Source: Rubripirellula amarantea (GTDB lineage Bacteria > Planctomycetota > Planctomycetia > Pirellulales > Pirellulaceae). From it: 64,000 nucleotides of DNA. This document shows positions 61,237 to 64,000 of this stretch, in pieces (the first letter of the stretch is position 1; each line of letters starts with the position of its first letter). Made by a program: the position numbers and the translations under genes. Location of the stretch: positions 310,001 to 374,000 of the forward strand of contig NZ_SJPI01000002.1 of assembly GCF_007859865.1 (NCBI RefSeq), given 5' to 3'. The notes beneath the pieces are model-generated. The model ran no database searches, had not been told where the DNA came from, and saw only the letters and a list, made by a program, of their open reading frames with translations.

Positions 61237-61923
61237 CTAAGTGCTTAGCACGGTGGCGGCAGTTTCGATTCGGTAGATTCGCTCGCCGAGGCTGATCCGT
61301 TGGAAGCCTCGCGATTCCGCCAATTCGACTTCTTCGATCGTCCAACCGCCTTCGGGACCAACCGCGGCGACGATCTTAGGTTCTACAAGCAAATCTCGCA
61401 TCGATAGTGCACCGTCGCCTTGGTGAGCGATGACGAGTCGGCCGTCGTGCGATTGCAAAAAGTAGTCGCTTGATTTTATTGGCGACTCGATCTGCATCAG
61501 TGTGTTTCGACCGCACTGCTTGCAGGCCTCGATCACCACTCGTTCAAGTTTGGACATGACCGATTCCGTGGGCGCTCGCTGAGTGCGATCGGCAATGATC
61601 GGGATTAGCTTTGATACGCCAAGCTCGGTAATCCGCTCTACCATTTCCTTCGCTCGTTCGGGTTTGGGCATCGCGACCGCCAACTCCGTAACACGCTCGG
61701 GCATCCGAGGCACATGAAGCTTGGCCTGGCTGATGCAAACGCATTCTTTGCGCGTGACTGATTCGATCGTCGCGGCCGCTTCGTAACCCTTTCCATCGAA
61801 CAATTCGATGGCGTCACCGATTTGAACCCGCATGACTCGGATCGCGTGTCCGGCTTCGTCCTTGGACAAGTTGACCACGCCGCCGTTTTCGGGCAAAGAT
61901 TCCACGTAGTAACGCCGCGTCAT
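61237..61923 (-). CDS. rsmE: 16S rRNA (uracil1498-N3)-methyltransferase
   Basis: A 228-residue RsmE that methylates U1498 of 16S rRNA. N-terminal PUA-like domain (RRYYVESLPENG, then EAGHAIRVMRVQIGDAIELFDG, to about 70) and a C-terminal SPOUT/trefoil-knot domain with ELGVSKLIPI, KQCGRNTLMQIE and the AdoMet loop VGPEGGWTIEEV, LGERIYRIETA. Length is normal. It converges with the tRNA-Glu-like gene, 24 bp from its 3' end. Confidence 0.95.
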   Translation of the reverse strand: MTRRYYVESLPENGGVVNLSKDEAGHAIRVMRVQIGDAIELFDGKGYEAAATIESVTRKECVCISQAKLHVPRMPERVTELAVAMPKPERAKEMVERITELGVSKLIPIIADRTQRAPTESVMSKLERVVIEACKQCGRNTLMQIESPIKSSDYFLQSHDGRLVIAHQGDGALSMRDLLVEPKIVAAVGPEGGWTIEEVELAESRGFQRISLGERIYRIETAATVLST

Positions 61924-62065
61924 GGACCAGTTTCACGAACAGAGGGTCGAACAAGATCAAGCGATCCACGTGAATCGCCGATGAATTGTAAAGCGGAATC
62001 CGCTTCCTTGGCAGTCGCCTGCGAGGTCCTTCTTTGAGCCACCCGAATCAACGTTATCACACTTT

Positions 62066-62629
62066 ATGATCCTTACTTCTCCTCAGCGACGAGCCCTCGT
62101 TGCAATTGACACGTTCCTTGCCAGCGGTGAAACGCGAGCAAACTTTCGAGCGGAAAGGGGCTGCGGGCTAACGGCGTTGCTGCAATACCTCGTTGATATT
62201 AACGGGATGGGAGCCGTGCCAACTGACTTTGTGATCGCTCAAAATTCGCCAATCGAAGTCAGTGCGAATTCCGTTTGCAGGACGGTGTGGCTTGTCGATC
62301 GTGCAACCGATTGCAGCGAGGCGGCGATGCAACACGGTACGGTCATCTCCGCAGTGCGTCCGCAGTCCCGCTGTGTGATTGATCTGCAGCCAATGACATG
62401 CGACGAACTCGCCGATTTTCTCCGGCGGCAGCAAGCGACATTGAACGGCCGCATGGTGACTTACACCGATACCGCCGTGCGCGAACTGCATCGTCAGACC
62501 GCTGGACGAGTCGCACTCCTGATGCCTCAGATGGCCAGGGTTCTGCAGACACTCAGTCATCTTGGTGAATCCCAAGTTGACACGGCGCTTGTCACTGCCT
62601 GCCAAGGCGAAGCCCGCCGAGCGGCATAG
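62066..62629 (+). CDS. Degenerate ExeA-like AAA protein lacking the P-loop lysine
   Basis: A 187-residue protein resembling the GspA/ExeA-type AAA ATPase fold in length-reduced form. The segment at the Walker A position reads AERGCGLTALLQ (about 28-40) and has no GKT/GKS lysine; the C-terminal part (about 110-175: LQPMTCDELADFLRRQQ, TDTAVRELHRQTAGRVALLM) resembles the ExeA sensor/lid region. The Walker B-like strand is LVDRATD. ATP hydrolysis is therefore doubtful. ATG at 62066. No secretion gene is adjacent. Identification is by eye. Confidence 0.6.
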   Translation: MILTSPQRRALVAIDTFLASGETRANFRAERGCGLTALLQYLVDINGMGAVPTDFVIAQNSPIEVSANSVCRTVWLVDRATDCSEAAMQHGTVISAVRPQSRCVIDLQPMTCDELADFLRRQQATLNGRMVTYTDTAVRELHRQTAGRVALLMPQMARVLQTLSHLGESQVDTALVTACQGEARRAA

Positions 62630-62798
62630 TGATTGCCCTCCCATCGCCGTTTGATCGCTCTCTCATCGACCTTAGATCACGCTGGCGAGTTCGCCTAAAG
62701 CGTGGTCATCACCGCTCTCGCTTGAATGACCACGATCGTCGTGCATGGTGCCGATTGGCGAGACGTGACGTGTGGCGTGATGCGTCGTGTAGTGACTA

Positions 62799-64000
62799 CT
62801 AGAACAGCGTTGGTTCGTCGGCGGCGGGCGTGACGTCGTCACTGGCAACGAACTCGTCGTCATCATCGATTGACAGGGCCGTTTGCTGGGTCGATTGGAC
62901 ACTCAAGTAATTGATCACCGCCAACGCGTCTCGAGCGGTAATCGAGCCGTCGCGATTGACATCAAGCGGCGATGCCTCAAGTGGTGTCCCATCGATCAAG
63001 TCGGAAATCAGTTCCGATTCACCGCCATTGATCTGGGCAAGGTAGTTCACGATCACTAGTGCATCGCGAGCCGAAACCTCGCCGTCAAGGTTGGCGTCTA
63101 GGGGGATGACGGTCGAAGGATTCAGCGACCCAGTGCCGTTCTTGAAGATTTGGAACTTCGAAACGTTCGCCTCGGTGATGTCCGAAGGCATTTCGAAGTC
63201 GTCGTTGAGTGCTGCGTCGATCAGGAACGTGCCCGAGCGCGACAGGTCTGTGAAATACAGATCCTTTGCACCGGTCGGCGAAGTCGCAATGAACGCCAAG
63301 CGGTTGCCGATCTTGGTTAACGATTCTGGGCTCGCCGACGTAGCGCCGTACAGATTGGCGACCAACGTGGTAGTTTCTTCTGTTCCGGTGGTGCGGAACA
63401 GTTCTCGCGTGCCATCGGGAAGCAAGGCCGTGAACGCGAGACGTTGGTTGACGACCGTTAAGTCTCGCGGTTGACCGTTCGCTCGACCCGCAATGTTGCG
63501 AACCACGCGGGAGGTCGTGCTTGTGCTCGTTACCGAGTAAAGCTCTGATCCGTTTGCGTCCTGGCCGACGAAGTAAAGTTCACCGGCGAAGGGTACCGAT
63601 TCGAGCACGTGAGTAAACGCGGTGCCGTTAGGCGTCATGATTTGAACGGTACCGGCAGTGGTCCCATCGGTTCGGGACAACACTCTTGACCCATTGGTGG
63701 TTTCCTGGGTGAAGAATAGCTTTCCGTCCAAAACAACAAGGTCTTCGGGATTGGTCGAGGCAATGGCGACCGTTCCGCCCAAAGTGCCATCGCTGATGTA
63801 AAGCTGCCGCGTGCCGCCAGTTCGAGCGTTGGCCGAGAAGACAATCTTGTCGCCTAGAATTGTGATATCCGCCGGTTCGCTACTGAATCGGCTGTGGAGA
63901 TTCAACAGCGGGCGAGTGTTCTCGCGTGTGCCATCGGTAACGTACAGTTCACGTTCGGATCGCGTGTTGATTGCCGTGAAGTAAAGCTTGTTCCCAATGA
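62799..64000 (-). CDS. ELV-repeat surface protein with dockerin-like C-terminus (5' end outside)
   Basis: Partial: the frame continues unbroken past 63905 to the window edge (reading I-G-N-K-L-Y-F-T-A-I-N then EREL-Y-V-T-D-G-T), so the start lies beyond position 64000. The visible ~400 residues hold at least six ELY/ELF/LYFTD-type ELV repeats (RQLYISDGTLGGT, SELYSVTS, RELFRTTGTE, LYFTDLSR), followed by two dockerin-like calcium motifs (DANLDGEVSARDALVIVNYL and DVNRDGSITARDALAVINYL, about 90 and 40 residues from the end), and an acidic tail. It resembles the interrupted gene at 55216-58224 in repeat type. Probably an exported surface protein. Confidence 0.88.
   Translation of the reverse strand, partial: IGNKLYFTAINTRSERELYVTDGTRENTRPLLNLHSRFSSEPADITILGDKIVFSANARTGGTRQLYISDGTLGGTVAIASTNPEDLVVLDGKLFFTQETTNGSRVLSRTDGTTAGTVQIMTPNGTAFTHVLESVPFAGELYFVGQDANGSELYSVTSTSTTSRVVRNIAGRANGQPRDLTVVNQRLAFTALLPDGTRELFRTTGTEETTTLVANLYGATSASPESLTKIGNRLAFIATSPTGAKDLYFTDLSRSGTFLIDAALNDDFEMPSDITEANVSKFQIFKNGTGSLNPSTVIPLDANLDGEVSARDALVIVNYLAQINGGESELISDLIDGTPLEASPLDVNRDGSITARDALAVINYLSVQSTQQTALSIDDDDEFVASDDVTPAADEPTLF

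Overview
The window looks like ordinary chromosome from a planctomycete, most likely a Rhodopirellula-like member of the Pirellulaceae. The lineage call is inference from gene content: a PSD1-type cytochrome next to a DUF1501 protein, two DUF1559 pseudopilin-like proteins, an exported sulfatase, a DUF1570 protein, a DUF1571 protein, a fused PQQ-type dehydrogenase/cytochrome c, and a giant surface protein whose N-terminus carries the planctomycete-style LEQRRMLAA motif. Gene density is moderate, strands are mixed, operons are short and strong Shine-Dalgarno sites are rare. I see no rRNA, prophage, insertion sequence, CRISPR array or defence island.

Layout. 1-5.4 kb: PSD1/DUF1501 pair and a Lon substrate-binding-domain protein (minus). 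5.7-12.2 kb: ABC1/UbiB kinase, orphan two-module ABC permease, DUF1570 protein, sulfatase. 12.5-18.8 kb (minus): DUF1559 protein, small conserved protein, PQQ-like dehydrogenase with three haem motifs, exported protein ending in 5-residue repeats. 19-23 kb: acyltransferase 3, DUF4261-like protein, unknown membrane protein. 23-30.5 kb: mnmE, an unknown HEAT-like protein, Gfo/Idh/MocA oxidoreductase, csrA, DUF1571 protein, small exported protein. 30.5-39 kb: hisS, YkgJ-like protein, purU, EboE-like protein plus acetyltransferase, ROK kinase, DUF1559 protein, class II aldolase. 39.5-48.3 kb: anti-sigma-like protein, methyltransferase, potassium channel, secreted LolA-like protein, queA, DinB-like protein, membrane-anchored protein, rsmA. 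48.4-55.1 kb: ribE, eno, cysE, cysteine-rich lipoprotein, glgX. 55.2-64 kb: amber-interrupted ELV/FG-GAP surface-protein gene, a 1.5-kb gene-free stretch, clpP1-clpP2, a tRNA-Glu-like gene, rsmE, a degenerate ExeA-like ATPase, and the 3' part of a second ELV-repeat protein with a dockerin-like end.

The most unusual structural signal is a set of short tandem arrays with a period of 14-16 bp, usually exactly 15, at about a dozen places. Unit sequence differs from place to place. The arrays occur between genes and, in frame, inside genes, where 15 bp is a 5-residue repeat. Next in interest are the surface-protein gene whose intact N-terminus is separated from its body by one in-frame TAG, and the tRNA-Glu-like gene whose anticodon arm cannot form a normal 5-bp stem with a 7-nt loop.

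Most genes are housekeeping or lineage-typical. I found no multi-gene cassette that I can defend as a new system, and the findings are limited to what the sequence shows.
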